The notes under the pieces are model-generated. The model had not been told where the DNA came from. It searched no databases and saw only the letters and a list, made by a program, of their open reading frames with translations. A DNA stretch of 64,000 nucleotides, taken from positions 24,797,735-24,861,734 of the forward strand of contig NC_071396.1 in assembly GCF_022682495.2 (NCBI RefSeq), given 5' to 3'. Positions 45,631 through 56,650 of the stretch are shown here, in pieces. This DNA comes from Desmodus rotundus (taxonomy: Eukaryota; Chordata; Mammalia; Chiroptera; Phyllostomidae). Every line of letters begins with the position of its first letter. The first letter of the stretch is position 1. The position numbers and the translations under genes are program-made.

Positions 45631-45664
45631 GTTAGATTTCCCTGGGTTGACTGGGAAATCTAAC
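45631..45664. other. Perfect 12-bp inverted repeat
   Basis: gttagatttccc (45631-45642) and gggaaatctaac (45653-45664) around a 10-nt loop, in otherwise unremarkable AT-rich intron. Confidence 0.8.
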
Positions 45665-45806
45665 ATTAGGTGGACATGGCCTTAAATAAATTTCTATCTA
45701 TGATACATTTATTATTTGGGGGGCAAAGTAAATCTGTCATTACAATAGCAAAGAAAATAAACACTATAATCAGTGTATGATTTATTAAATAAGTCCACTA
45801 TCTCCT

Positions 45807-45842
45807 TCTTTCTTTCTTCCTTTTTTTCCTCCCTCCTTTTTC
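45807..45842 (+). repeat. Pyrimidine-rich (TTTC)n-like tract
   Basis: Irregular CTTTCTTTCTTCC units followed by T- and C-runs. Confidence 0.8.
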
Positions 45843-46221
45843 TGTTAGCACCTAGGTAAAACAATGCTTGAGGGAAAATGGTAGCAGATTCGAAGAACTA
45901 TTACAAAGCTCTAATAATTAGAACGGTGCGGTGTTTGTGTGAAGATCTAAAAACTTACCAATGGAAGGGAATAGAGAGCCCAGAAACAGACCTAAATTGA
46001 TACATTTTTCTGATTCATGACAAGTTACAGTGTAGTTTAGTAATGAACGAGGATGCTATGCAAACCGTCTTTGTGTTTACACTCTCTCCAAGGCCCCACC
46101 GCCCATGGGCTGCTCAGCTGGTTTTGAGACTAAAGCTTTATTGGAACACTATTAACAGAGTTACGTTGCCAGATCCCCAGTGCTTCAAAACAAGCAAACA
46201 TGTTTTATTGAAATACAGACA

Positions 46222-46672
46222 AGGAGAGGTGGAGCTGCAGATGGGGTGTGGGTGTGTAGTAAGGGAGCATGTGCTGGGCTAGCGTGTGCATGTGGGTCTC
46301 TCTGTGTGTGTGCATGAGTGTGCACAGGCACATGTGTATGTATGTATGTGAGCTTATATGTGTGCACTTGTGAGTGTGCTTGTATGAGTGTGTGCATGCA
46401 CACACATGCATGGGAGCTGCGTGCATCTCTGCACACATGCATGCACACACGTGTGCACACGACTATAAATGCATGCATGTGGCTTGCATGCCGCTTGCAC
46501 ACACGAGCATGCGAGTGTGTGGGCACATGCATGAAGTACATGATGATCTGGTGTGCACCCATGTACACACGTGTGCAAGTGTACACGCGTGCCACATATG
46601 TACACACCCATGTGCTTGCATGCATACACAACTGTGCATGCATGTCCACATGTGCCTCTGTGTGTTTACATG
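46222..46672 (+). repeat. Long degenerate TG/CA (alternating purine-pyrimidine) region
   Basis: About 450 bp dominated by TG, CA, TGCA and TGTGTGTG units with many small self-complementary TGCATGCA blocks. Histidine/cysteine-rich open frames run across it on both strands purely because the repeat lacks stops. It may adopt Z-DNA. Confidence 0.9.
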
Positions 46673-49600
46673 AGAGAGAGAGAGGCTCCAACTGCAGATT
46701 GTCAGTTAAATTCCTCTCTTGTCTGCGTGACTCTGTCTGAATTGATGTTTCAGGGAAGGAAGCAGCAGTCCTGGAAAATGAGCTAATTAATCTCGCTCAC
46801 CTCGGATAAAATACATCTCCATCTCAAAAATGTGCATACATTCTAAACAAATACATTCAAACCCATGCTTCTCCCATGTTGCTGTGGGCTTTGGAAAGCA
46901 TGCACTTGAAAGGAATTTTGCATTTTCCAACCACTAATTTTGGAATATCAAAGATCATTTGAGACCTCACCTGGCAGAGAGAGGGAGCCTGCTTCTCCCT
47001 CCAGCATGGCGTGCATTTCTCTCTGTGCCGCCTGGCCCAGGAACCCAGGAGAAAACGCACACAAACCTCTTTTATTACTCATGTTAGAGCCTCTTGAAAT
47101 ATTTTAGCAGCTAGTTAATCCCAAAGGCACGTTGCTACTTCAAATCGGTGACAGAGAAGAATAGCCCGAAGACTGAAACATTATTCTTCAGTGTATAGTT
47201 TACAGAGCAAAGCTATTTATTTATTTTTTCAGTTCATGGGCCTTACTTGAGGTTGCTTTTGAATAAAAATAAAGGAAAGTGTGCAGTAACTACGGGCCGT
47301 ACTTGATTTAGATTTTCTTACCCCTCCCCCGCATCTCACCCCAGTTTTCCTTGCTCTGTTCCAGCATCCCTCCCAGGGAACACGTGGCGGAGAGTTCCCA
47401 GATCTCTTCCCGGCTGTGACAGTTTGTCAGACGTTTCTCATTTCTGATGCCCTTGGCAGTTGATATTTGTGTGTTGGTCAGATGTTTTAGAGGACAGCAC
47501 TCAGTTCGGATTTGTCCTCACGATTATTCTCACGATTAAACGGGGACTGTGGATTTGGGGGAGAAAGACCAGAGCTTTAAAGAGTCATTTTATCCCGTGC
47601 TGTCAAAGGCAAACACACACTATCAACAGGACTCATCACTGTGGAGGTGAACTTGACCCCTGGGCTGCAGTAGGATGTGTCAAGTTTCTGCACTGCATCA
47701 TTGCTCCCAGCCCCACCTGCTTACTGCAAGGAAGTGCGGGGTGGGGTAGAAGGGTTTTTCTGTGAAGATTTGTTTATTATTCCCCTGTCATTTACTTAGG
47801 CATTTATGTATATCAATACAAACCCATGGGAGTTTGTTTGATGCTTTGAGTTACAATCCAATATTCCTTTACTTATGTTTTACTCAATGTATTCCAGGGT
47901 GAGCCGCAGGGAGCTCTTTCCGTTGGCTCTGCCCCCCATTGACATAGTCCAAAGTTGCGGAGTTTTGTGTGTCTGTCTGAGGTCTTTCTTACTTTGTGGC
48001 ATTACAGTGTGCCCCAGGACCTCCTGTATGTGTCTGCTCCAGCCCTAGGAACAGCCGTTTCTCCAAGGAGCCCTGGATCCTTTTAAGGGGGAATGGCATT
48101 AGAAACCAAGATCCGGGCTGTGGGTGTGCTCATTCATACTGGGGTATCACCGCTTCTGGGTGCTCCCACCTGCTGGAACATGGAAACGTGCGTGTTCTAA
48201 CCTGTATCTATATACACAGATTGGTAGGTAGTTCTAGTGCAATTACTTGGCTTTATATTAAGTTCTAAAGGATGTCTCCCACTCCAGTCCTTTAACATAA
48301 GGTTAAATCCTGCATCTTCCTCTTGCTGACCTGATACCTCCCACTCCATCCATGAGCATAACTCCCGCCTCCCACCATGCATGGCTCAATCGTTCAGTTC
48401 CGGGCACATGTAGAACAATGTCCCCCAGGGGAACCTGCTCCCTCTGCTAGACCACAGGCTTTCACACAGTTCCTTCTCCCTTCGGTCCTACCGTCTCCAC
48501 TCCAGCCCTTCAGACCAGCACCCCCTGGTGGCCGTTCAGGGACACCGTTTCATATATTTAAATATAACGCAGGACGTTATTTTGCCCCAGTCTCCGTTCC
48601 ACTCCAGGGGTCCCACCTCCTAAATGATTGCTTTTTTAAAAAGTTGCATACGTGAAGGTTCGCTGTTTGTGCTGTAAATTGTACTGGTTTTTGACAAAAG
48701 CCTAGTTCCCCGTGTCCACAAAGACAGTTCTATACAGAAGAGTTGCCGCAACTTGAGAAACCCCTATGCTTCTCCTGTTTAACTTCTTTCCTCCTCCCGC
48801 AGCCCTAGTCTATGACTGTCTTTTCATTATCTTCGCAGTGTTGCCTATTTAGAACGGAAACACAGTTTGAGGCCTTTTAAAACAGTCTCCCCCTCCCGCC
48901 GCCGCTTAATCGTATGCATTTAAAATGAATGTCTTTTCATTGAAAAAAGACATTTTTTATGAATGCCTTTTTATTTTTTTGGCTTGATAGCTAATTTGGT
49001 CACTTTTAATCAATGAACAGTATCTCGTTGCGTGCATAAAAGATGGTTTGTGTAACCGTTCACCCGGCAAAGGGATTTTGTTGGCTCCCGTTCCTGGCAG
49101 TGGTGTGTAAATTATGAATAAAGGTGTGATAAGCACGCAGGCTCACAGCACTCAGCTCTTTGCGTGGGCTGAAGAGTTTTCAAATCAGTTGGGTAAATAC
49201 CTAGAAGCCTGGTTGCTGAACTGTCTCATGAGACCGAATTTAGCTTTTGTAAAACTTGCCAAAATGCCTTCCACAGTGGCGGTCCCAATTTTGCAAGTGT
49301 TGATTAAAAAATATGTTGAACTTAAAAAAAAAATCGATCTGGTAGGAATCTCAGTTGTGTGCAATTAAGGCATAAAGCATACATTGTTTAGACAAAATGC
49401 TGAGAATTTAGAATTGAATAATAAAAAAAGCAGGGTCCAATAATTAGCTTATTGTTCTTGGCTGTGAATTTTAGGTATGGTAGTAACATTAATGCCATAA
49501 ATTGGACATTTTGCTATTTTTAAGACCCTGATATTAGGGAGAGCAATCAAATTAATGGATCCCAGTTTCATTAATTAATTTTTATATATGGCCAAGAATA

Positions 49601-49695
49601 ATGATGTTAATAGGATTTCGAATTTTTTCACTAAATATTTAAACCATTTCAGGACTAAGCAGCCTAAATACCAAAAGCCTTTGGAAATATTCTTA

Positions 49696-49902
49696 TTTTT
49701 AAAATATTTTATTTATTTATTTTTAGACAGGGGGAAGGGAAGGAGAAAGAGAGGGAGAGAAACACTGTGTGCTTGCCTCTCTCATGCCCCCTACTGGGGA
49801 CTTGGCCCACAACCCAGGGATGTGCCCTGACGGGGAATTGAACCAGCAACCTTTTGGTTCGCAGGTCCACACTTAATCCACTGAGCCACACCACCCAGGG
49901 CA
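49696..49902 (-). repeat. Ves-type SINE (antisense) with 12-bp duplication
   Basis: Full antisense copy flanked by identical gaaatattctta at 49684-49695 and 49903-49914. It is inserted next to a MaLR-type LTR. Confidence 0.94.
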
Positions 49903-49916
49903 GAAATATTCTTAAT

Positions 49917-50290
49917 TATATTAGTCAGCTTGGGCTGCCACAGTGAAATACCACAGACTGGGCGGCTTAAATAGACAGACATTTACCTCCCCGAGTTGTG
50001 GGGGCTGGAAGTTGAGATGAAGGCTGGGGCTGGCTCAGTTCCTGGTGAGGGCTCTCTTCCTGGCTTGCAGACGGCCACCTTCCTGCTATGTCCTTACATG
50101 GCAGAGCTCTAGTGTCTCTCCCTCTTACAAGGCACCAGCCCTGTCTGGGTAGGGACCCACCTTTAGGATCTTATTTAACCTTAACTACCTCCTAAAGGCT
50201 CTGTCCAAATACAGCCACACTTGGGGCTAGGACTTGAACATATGAGTTTTGAGGGTACACAAGTAATTCAGTAGCATTCATGAACTGTAT
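49917..50290 (-). repeat. MaLR (MLT1-type) LTR, antisense
   Basis: TATTAGTCAGCTTGGGCTGCC, ATACCACAGACTGGGCGGC, GCTCTCTTCCTGGCTTGCAG, TTTAACCTTAACTACCTCC and GACTTGAACATATGAGTTTT follow the complement of MLT1-class LTRs from end to end. This is an ancient ERVL-MaLR relic with no coding part. Confidence 0.8.
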
Positions 50291-50396
50291 CATAATTTAA
50301 GTACTCTCAGCAGATGAGAAGCAATGTACTAATAATATAGAGTAGATCTGAATGGTTTTTGTTCCTTACACTTCAGGCAAATGGTTCTCTTTTTGA

Positions 50397-50616
50397 TATT
50401 TTTAATGTGTATTTATTAAGAGACAGGGAAAGGGAGGGAGAAAGAGAGGGAGAGAAACATCAATGTGAGAGAGAAGCATTGACCTGTTGCCACTTATAGG
50501 TGCCCTGATCAGGGACCAAACTTGCAACCCAGGCATATGCCCTGACTGGGAATCGAACTGAGGACCTTTGGCTTTGTGGGTGGTCACCCAGCCTACTGAG
50601 CTACATTGGTCAGGGC
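50397..50616 (-). repeat. tRNA-derived SINE, family B (antisense)
   Basis: GTGTATTTATTAAGAGACAG, doubled GAGA(A)GCATTGA-type motif, two B-box-like blocks, GAGCTACATTGGTCAGGGC. Flanks ctctttttga and ctctttttcg. Confidence 0.88.
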
Positions 50617-52589
50617 TCTTTTTCGTTTTTAATTCATTAAACCTTCACTTACTTTTCCTTGATGTTTTCAGGGGGTTTTTTTGAGCTTTGGTTTATAACC
50701 TGTAGATCCCTAAAGGACATTCTAGGGAGATTTATATTCCCTGAAAATAGATGAACTCCCTCTTTGCTTTTTCCTAAATTAAAAATAATAATTCTGGATG
50801 TCTCACTAGGACCTTAATCTCAAAATCCCTGAATCCGAGGTGATTGCCTGTGCCTTCTTTTCCTCAAATCTTTCATCACGTCTTACAGATGGAGGAGGCA
50901 TTAAGGGAACTTGGAAGCTCCCCCGTCCTCTGCGACTCTGAAGATTATGCCTCTGTTCTCCTGAGTGTGTTCAGCTGGTCGCTATATCAATCAGCTATTC
51001 TCTGCATTCTGCCCCCTTCCCTCTGTTTCCAGTCCCACCACTTAGAGTTGGTGCCCGAGGGGACAGCTGGTGGATGGAGGGTCAGGCGGCCTCTCATGGA
51101 GGGATGTTTTGTGTGCGTTCCTTTGCCCTGTCATGTCATCAGTCATACTGTACAGCAGAGGAGACAGAATGGCTCTCATTTCCTTTTGTATGGATATTGC
51201 AGTAGATTCTGCCAGAAACTTACTCTAAGTGTAAGTTAGCATGTTAGCCTGGGACAGATTCATGGCTAAAGCAGAAGACACAAGACTCTGGGGTCAGACA
51301 CAAAGGACGTGGTACTCATGGCACAGCCTGAGCTGGAGCTGGAGCAGAAGCAGGAGCCAGAGCAGGAACACGCGCTAGAGCCTATCTGGGGCCTCCATTC
51401 CCACAGGCGACTCAGAGCACCAGGCACCACCTGCACAGTCATGTCAGGAGAGGTATCTGAGCTTAGGGATGTCAAGTGTCTTACCTGGGACACTGAGCCT
51501 CCCTGCCCTGTGCCCCAGCCAGAGACATCTCTGCATTTCAAGACTACCTGTCACACAGCCATCCTTGCAAAGGTCGCTCAGCCCAAACCTCCCATGTCAG
51601 TGACCAGCTACAGACAGGGGCGGCCTCGCGTATCTTACCTCTAGTTGACCAGGAGTCTCAGCAGGAAAGTCACAGTTGGGGACACAGATGGGGATGCTGG
51701 GGTGGTGTGCACCTTGAGAACCCTTTACCTTGCATGGCCCCTCCTCTCAGCAAAGGAGGGTTTATTGTTTGGTTCCTATGGGAAAGATGTTATTCGGACA
51801 CTTTACACAAAGAAAAGCAAGCTGATAGAACTTGGAACGAATAGCTATTTCACTACAATGCAGTGCCAGGGAAAACTTTCAGTTTATCATATAATTGCTT
51901 TAATGAATCTTTTCAAAATAAAGTGTATACCTTAAAAAGTTTCCTTCGTTGTTGTATCCAGGCAAAATGCCACCATCCATATAGGTTATGTGAGGATCGG
52001 GTTAAGGGGGATTAATGAGAGAGGCGAAGCCAGCCCATCCGTCCCTTTTCCCTACACAATGGGTACAATTCTCCTCTTTTCCATAGTAACTCAACATGAC
52101 AAAATATTTTCCCTGAAGCATTTTTCTTTTGGACAGCACTTGCCATTTTATAATTGAATACTTAAAGACGTAGAGTGCTCTGCATTGGCGAAACGCTGCG
52201 AGGCATTTCAGCGGGCAGAAGGCTGTGGTGGATTTTGATAAATGAAGACTTTCTCTTCCGGGAACACGCCTGATGCATGACGGCGGGTGTCCACTCCAAC
52301 ACCCGCCTCCGGGTTGAGTCACGCACCTCATTATCCATGCAATGGGTGATAACAGTGCTCAACTTTTGTGGAAATTATTTATGGAGTTTTTCGCAGAATG
52401 CCCCAATCGACTGGAGATTATTTTTATGAAGTGGGTTGAAATAAAAGTGACATGATCCTGGGCCTGTGGAAGCCCCATCAGACGCTCTGGCCATGAGGTC
52501 AGTGCGGGGTGGGCTCACGTCAGGCCCGGCCCAGGGCTTGGCATTTGGTGCCCTGCCATGTTGGGACACCGAGGTCACCTGGAGGCCAG

Positions 52590-52645
52590 GTCCTGCCAGG
52601 TCCCTGACTGGGGATCGAACCCGCAACCTTTAGGTTTATGCGTAG
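52590..52645 (-). repeat. Fragment of a tRNA-derived SINE (antisense)
   Basis: CCCTGACTGGGGATCGAACC followed by CGCAACCTTTAGGTTTATG is the middle of a family B SINE. Head and tail are not recognisable. Confidence 0.6.
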
Positions 52646-53512
52646 GGGTATCCAACCTTTTTGTGTCTCTGGGCCATACTAGAAGAAGAGTTGTCTTCTG
52701 AGAGTTAGATCTGAGTTTCCTTAGCTTCAAAAGCGGACAATTTTTTGAATTACAACAGTTCTGCTGAGATAGGAAGCCACAGAAGAGGGGGTGGGGCAAA
52801 GCCATTGTTCCCAAAGCCAATGAGCTGTGAGGTTCAACTTTAACCACAGTGGGAAGTGGGAAGGTGGGAAGAGGAACCCCGCATGGGGAGGTTCATTGGA
52901 GACAGAAAGAGGGCCGAGGGGAGGGGCTTTGAGGCTGGGCAGTCTGGAGGGGGCATGGAGGACTTCTGGGGGGGTCCCCCGAGGGGACAGCGGGAGCCGG
53001 ATGGGGAGATGACAGCATGGAGGAGAAGAGGAGGGACAAGGTCTAGAGGAGACTGGGCCTGAGCTGGCCGTCCCTTGCTGGGTTGGGAGTAACACCTCCG
53101 GTGGCCGCCTCCGCTGCCGCTGCTTCCCGCCAATCGCAGGTCTCACTTTCCTCCCCCCGTGCCCAGGCCAGGTTTCTTAACATCCGCTTCCCTGATGCCC
53201 TGTTGCCCTCAAAGCGCAGCTCGCCCCGCAGCGTCAGCACGCCCTGCCTTCATCTCTCAATCTGGTACCTTGTCCTAAACATTCAGGCCCTAACCCTGAG
53301 AAGAGAAGGGCAGCACGGCGTTGCAATGCTCACATCGTTCCCCACGCGTGGTTTCCCAGGGTCTTCCACGAGGCTTCAGCCGCAGTTCTGCGACTGGACA
53401 GCTTCTCCTCATCAGGAGCTGAAGCCTGCACCCCCTGCCGCCCATCCCCGTCACCCCCAAGCCCTCAGGTCCTAGAGCAGTTCTCTTAGCCCAAAAGGAC
53501 GCTGTGGCAGCC

Positions 53513-53825
53513 GGGCAGTGTCTCGTCAGCCCTGGCTGCTCGAAGTGGGCGGCTTACAAACAGCGCACATTTGCTTCTCTCCGTTCTGGAGGCGGGGAGT
53601 CTAAGATCAGGGTGTTGGCACGGTTGGCTTCCCTTCCGAGTCTCAGGCTGCTGGTTCTGTGTCTTCACGTTGTGCAGAGAAACGGTGGGGCCCTCTGGGG
53701 TCCCCTCCCTAAAGGGACTTGTCACACCCGTGAAGGCCCCGCCCTCATGACCCAGTGGCCTGCCCAAGGCCCCACCGCTCAAGGCCATCATGTTGTGGCT
53801 TAGACCTTGACCTGTCGGTTTTGGG
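53513..53825 (-). repeat. Second MaLR-type LTR, antisense
   Basis: GTGGGCGGCTTACAAACAGC, CTCCGTTCTGGAGGCGGGGAG, CCCGCCCTCATGACCCAGTGG and CATCATGTTGTGGCTTAG fit the complement of an MLT1/MST-class LTR, with a more GC-rich divergence than the one at 49.9 kb. Confidence 0.7.
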
Positions 53826-53939
53826 AGGCCACCACTGTCCGTCTATAGCAGACAGCTGTCCTCTCTGAGCTCTGTCCCTCCCACTGAGATTCCCGGCAGA
53901 CAGTCACCTCCTTGTTCACCCACCTGGGCCACTGTGAGC

Positions 53940-54120
53940 CCCACCACTTCCCCTGGGAAGTGCCGGCGTGCCGCGGCGGGACGGAAACAGCGCCCCTGGC
54001 GGGCACTCTCTTCTTCTGTTTATGTGCCCGCGTCCGCGTGCACCCCCACGTGGAGTGGGGACAGTGGCGCGTCCCCCCCCCCCCCCCCCCGACGCATGTG
54101 ATCGGGCGCGTGTGTGGCTT
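53940..54120. other. Small CpG-rich pocket with a C18 run
   Basis: Dense CpG (ccggcgtgccgcggcgggac, cgcgtccgcgtgc, gatcgggcgcgtg), unusual for this intron, with C18 at 54073-54090. No exon or recognised promoter motif is associated. Confidence 0.6.
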
Positions 54121-54947
54121 CTGTTCCTTCTGCCGGGTGTGTCCGCTGCTTCCACGGTGACTTCAGAGCAGAGTGAGAAGACAGGTGTGCAGCAGCTCCC
54201 TCAGCGGGTTCACACTGGCTCTGCCTCGTTCCCACCTGCGCCGGGGTTGGGGGGCGCCTTCCTCACGCCCCCAAGGGCTGCTGACAGGTTGTGGAGGGGA
54301 GGTTCACGCCCAGTGAAGTGGCCAGCCTGTGGATTCGTTGCTCAGCCTTTTCACTCCCTTGGGGAAAATGGGCTTTAACAATACTCTTCTCTCCCCTAAA
54401 AGAAGAAGAAATTCCCGGGAAAGAAAGCTGCTCCTGTCGTGGCACTGACTGAGCAGAGCTTTGCAAAGGGCCCCTGGTCTGCTGTTGTAACCTGGGGGCC
54501 GGGACGCAGAGCCAGGCTCTGCCTGCAGAGGGCGGTGTTCGCCGTCCCCAGGCTGCCCTGTGAGCTCCGGAGAGGTGCGCGTGTGTGCAGGTGTGTGAAT
54601 GTGTGTGCACGCCCACCCACATTTCCAGCTGTTGAGGAAAATAAGTCACTCAATGCCTGGTGGGGTCGGGGGGGATGCTCCTTGTGAGGAGGGTCCAGCC
54701 CAGACTCCCTGAGGTGCCCTTGGTTCTGACAGACGCGACGGCAAGTCAGCAGATGTTGGGGAGAAAGCACTGGGCAAAGGACCCAGGTGGAGACCCTGCA
54801 GCGCTGGGGGGCAGGGCTGGCCGGGCAGGGCCTCAGGGACCCTGCTGGAGTCTGGACTTGCTGACTGTCAGCTTTTACTCCTCGGGCAGAAGTCCTCTCC
54901 AAAGTCAGGGCCATCACTGGAGTGCATTTTGAACAGTAATTTTTAAA

Positions 54948-55111
54948 ATTGACTTGATTTTTAGAGAGAGAAAGAGAGAAACCTTGCCTAGTTGTTTCAC
55001 TTATTGATGCATTCATTGGCTGACTCTTGTATGTGCCCTGACCGGGGATCGAACCCGAAACCTTGGCAGATGGGGACAATGCTCTAACCAACTGTGCTAT
55101 CCGACCAGGGC
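54948..55111 (-). repeat. Older tRNA-derived SINE subfamily (antisense)
   Basis: ATTTTTAGAGAGAGAAAGAG, CTAGTTGTTTCACTTATTG, ATGCATTCATTGGCTGAC, GGGGATCGAACCCGAAACC and GCTATCCGACCAGGGCC. It differs from both main families and matches the SINE split by HAL1-like copy 1. Confidence 0.85.
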
Positions 55112-55986
55112 CAATGTCCATATGTCTTGCTAGAATGAAAGCTCAGTGAGGGTCTGGGTGGTAATAGCAGTGAGAACAGAACCTAACAAGTGCTTTGTGT
55201 TTCCCGGGGGTCCCAGGTAAAATCGATGAATTGAATGAACAAGTGAAGGAAGGAAGGAAGGATTCGAGGACCTGGCCTCCCTCTGGGACAGATGATCGGG
55301 GTGTTTGGCTCTGGGCCATGGTCACCCCAAGGGCCCTCGTGGCTTTCTTGTCTTTCTCAGCTCAGCCTGGGGCCATCTCCAGCCTCCCGCCTGTCGATTC
55401 CCCAGGCACCTGTCCTTTTCTGGGCTTTCCTTTTCTCACCCCCCAAAAGAAGAGGTTGCACCAGATGGTCCCTGAAGTCCTTTGTGATGCTCACATTGTA
55501 TGGTTCTATTTCTGTCAAAGGCCCTCAGGAAAGAAGAGGGCAGGGTGAATTACGGAAAGCAAAAAGAACATTCTATGTGAAATGCTGTGGGCAATTCTCT
55601 TTTTCATATAAACTCTTAAGAAATGATGCTATTTCCGTCCGCATGAAAATGGGCCATTCTTGCTTCACCAACTCACTGCGGGCAACTTCTTTTCTTTAAG
55701 TTTCAAAACGACAATGTCAGTACAAGGAATGTAGGTTAATTTTTCCTTCCTGTGTGCAAATGTTTTATGTGCCTTGGGTCAAAACTGCACAACCGGGAGC
55801 AAAATATTAATGTTGAGTTTACCTGACCCTGTATAGTAGACAAAGGTAAAGGATGCAACTTTATCTTTCTTTGAGAAATTTCTGGGTGAGAAGTGTCTGT
55901 TAATGGGTTTAACTGTCGCTTAATGAAGTTGTTTTATTTTGTTTTGTTTGTTTTGTTTTTTTGTTTTATTTTAAAAGACTGAATGA

Positions 55987-56200
55987 GCCCTGGCTTGTGT
56001 GGCTCAGTGGATTGAGGGCTGAACTGTGAACCAAAGGGTGGCCAGTTCCACTCCCAGTCAGGGAACCTACCTGGGTTGCAGCCCAGGTCCCCACTAGGGG
56101 GTGCATGAGAAGCAAGCACATGTTGATGTTTCTCTCCCTCTCTTTTTCCTTCTCTTACCTTCTGTCTAAAACTAAAATAAATAAAGTCTTGAAAAAAAAA
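55987..56200 (+). repeat. Ves-type SINE (sense)
   Basis: AGCCCTGGCTTGTGTGGCTC head, CCACTAGGGGGTGCATGAG, tail TCTGTCTAAAACTAAAATAA and an A run. Confidence 0.92.
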
Positions 56201-56264
56201 AGAAGGCATGAATAAAGATTTTGGTAGTCGTCGTTTTTAACAGTTTGCTATATTCTGCCATAGT

Positions 56265-56650
56265 CTCTTTATTTTAAGCAGCTTTATGGAGGTATAGTTG
56301 ACATGCAATAAACTGAAGATTTTTTTTCCATTGATTTATCCAATTTATCAAAAACCAAGTTTTTGATACAACTCTGGTATAGTAGGTATTTTCCACAACA
56401 TTCTCAGGTTTGTATTTTCAATAGTATAGGAACATTTATGCAAGTAATGGGATATTTTGAGTAACCAAGTATTCTCATTCACAGAGCATTATCAAATGAA
56501 TGCAGATGTTTCAATGTGAAAGTTAGTGTTTTGAAATGTATACACCTGTGCACCCACCTCCCCAGGCATTGCCTCCTGCCCCTCCCCGACCCAAACCGCT
56601 GCTGATCTGCTTCCTGTCGCTAAAAGTTCATTGGCACTTTCGAGTTTTAT
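56265..56650 (-). repeat. Old L1 3' end, antisense (left of HAL1-like copy 2)
   Basis: AGCTTTATGGAGGTATAGTTG and GACATGCAATAAACTG mark the L1 3' terminus. GTATACACCTGTGCACCCACC and CGCTAAAAGTTCATTGGCAC follow. The same L1 resumes after the HAL1-like insertion. Confidence 0.8.

Noticed and set aside
46185..46691. 168-codon minus-strand frame and several others, rich in His, Cys and Thr
   Set aside because: Produced by the TG/CA repeat, which lacks stop codons in several frames.
51300..51650. Glu/Gln/Leu-rich frame (about 111 codons) in intron 23
   Set aside because: The repetitive GAGCTGGAGCAGAAGCAGGAG stretch gives the bias. No start context, splice evidence or recognised domain.
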